NCBI GenBank assembly: GCA_013138975.1
Contig: WTBR01000104.1
Coordinates: forward strand, 39,603 to 103,602
Length of the DNA stretch: 64,000 bases
Source: Bacteroidales bacterium
GTDB lineage: Bacteria > Bacteroidota > Bacteroidia > Bacteroidales > UBA12077
Direction of reading: 5' to 3'
The position numbers and the translations under genes are program-made. The notes under the pieces are model-generated. The model made no database searches. It was given only the letters and a program-made list of their open reading frames with translations, and was not told where the DNA came from. Shown piece after piece: positions 63,599-64,000 of this stretch. How positions within the stretch are numbered: the first letter of the stretch is position 1; every line of letters begins with the position of its first letter.

Positions 63599-63930
63599 GC
63601 GCTTATATATTCGGCAATATCTTTTAATACAATAATTCCAATCATTTGATCATCAGCCTTACCTGATGGAGTAATAATCAATGCATCGTAATACCAGTTT
63701 ATTGGCGTTTTCATATATGAATTCTTATATATTTCAGCTGCATCAAAAACAGACATGTTTCCTGAAATAACTTCAAAATTTCCTGATCTTTCAGCCATTT
63801 GTAAAACCTCACTTATAGTAGTTTCTGAAGGTGATACAATATCTTTTGTAGCTAACCATTCCGCAATATGCACCCCGTCAGACTGTCTAAAAACCTTCTT
63901 TATTAACAATACTGTGAATTTTATTAACAT
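63595..63930 (-). CDS. CBS-domain-like protein
   Basis: A 111-residue protein. The frame is closed by a stop just before ATG 63930. Residues 30-60 (IVSPSETTISEVLQMAERSGNFEVI) and the closing segment (MIGIIVLKDIAEYIS) look like a single CBS pair, while the middle deviates. It could be a small regulatory protein or the truncated end of a larger one. Confidence 0.5.
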   Translation of the reverse strand: MLIKFTVLLIKKVFRQSDGVHIAEWLATKDIVSPSETTISEVLQMAERSGNFEVISGNMSVFDAAEIYKNSYMKTPINWYYDALIITPSGKADDQMIGIIVLKDIAEYISA

Positions 63931-64000
63931 TCAGTAAATTAGGCTATTATAAATTTGACAAAATTCTTATTTCTCATTATCTTGTGATAACCAATAAGAT

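Overview
The window is chromosomal DNA of an AT-rich member of the Bacteroidota. Evidence: a very large secreted protein with a type IX secretion sorting domain, a DUF5686 outer-membrane protein, a THX-type small ribosomal protein, promoters of the Bacteroidota form (TTG or TTTG, about 18-20 bases, then TAnnTTTG), and few strong Shine-Dalgarno sequences. A hybrid cluster protein (Hcp), a membrane pyrophosphatase, TatC and lipopolysaccharide genes fit a free-living, often oxygen-limited, probably marine lineage such as Marinilabiliales/Marinifilaceae. That placement is inference; no rRNA gene is present.

Layout. 1-6.4 kb: the left-truncated Memo-AMMECR1 fusion, a glycosyltransferase, an oligopeptide-type permease, an UVR-like small protein and a two-gene ABC exporter. 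6.4-19.5 kb: mostly housekeeping genes: recQ, kdsD-type isomerase, tatC, DUF5686 protein, lptB, tRNA-Leu(UAG), tig, clpP, clpX. 19.5-22.3 kb: an accessory island with an IS200-like REP-associated tyrosine transposase (RAYT), a tandem array of its own decayed 3' end separated by palindromes, and a DUF2971 gene enclosed by 143-bp direct repeats. 22.3-24.6 kb: folA, thyA, a long imperfect palindrome and an Rrf2 regulator. 24.6-28.3 kb: a seven-gene ArsR-controlled thiol/permease cluster with two matching operators. 28.4-32.6 kb: a nitrosative-stress cluster (ferredoxin-like protein, hcp, cupin, YgbA-type protein, cupin) with paired palindromes in front of the cupin genes.

32.6-41.5 kb: DUF1684 protein, saccharopine dehydrogenase-like protein, cyclophilin, NupC transporter, bifunctional nuclease, gmhA, comM/yifB, a frameshifted membrane gene and a two-CxxCH lipoprotein. 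41.5-48.2 kb: a second accessory island with a giant T9SS repeat protein, a displaced 106-bp copy of the lipoprotein gene, and three copies of a short element made of palindromic ends plus a transposase C-terminal fragment. These copies alternate with small genes. 48.2-64 kb: a PLP decarboxylase, a secreted choloylglycine-hydrolase-family enzyme, exported proteins, a 7TM-DISM/GAF sensor, hppA, THX, a TPR protein, a BlaI/M56 pair with two phased operators, and small redox and membrane proteins.

The most unusual content is the two palindrome/transposase-fragment families. In both, the repeated unit carries the 3' coding end of a RAYT-type transposase, and cargo genes lie between the copies. The two metal/thiol and NO-related clusters are the best-supported functional modules, each with cis-regulatory palindromes visible in the sequence.
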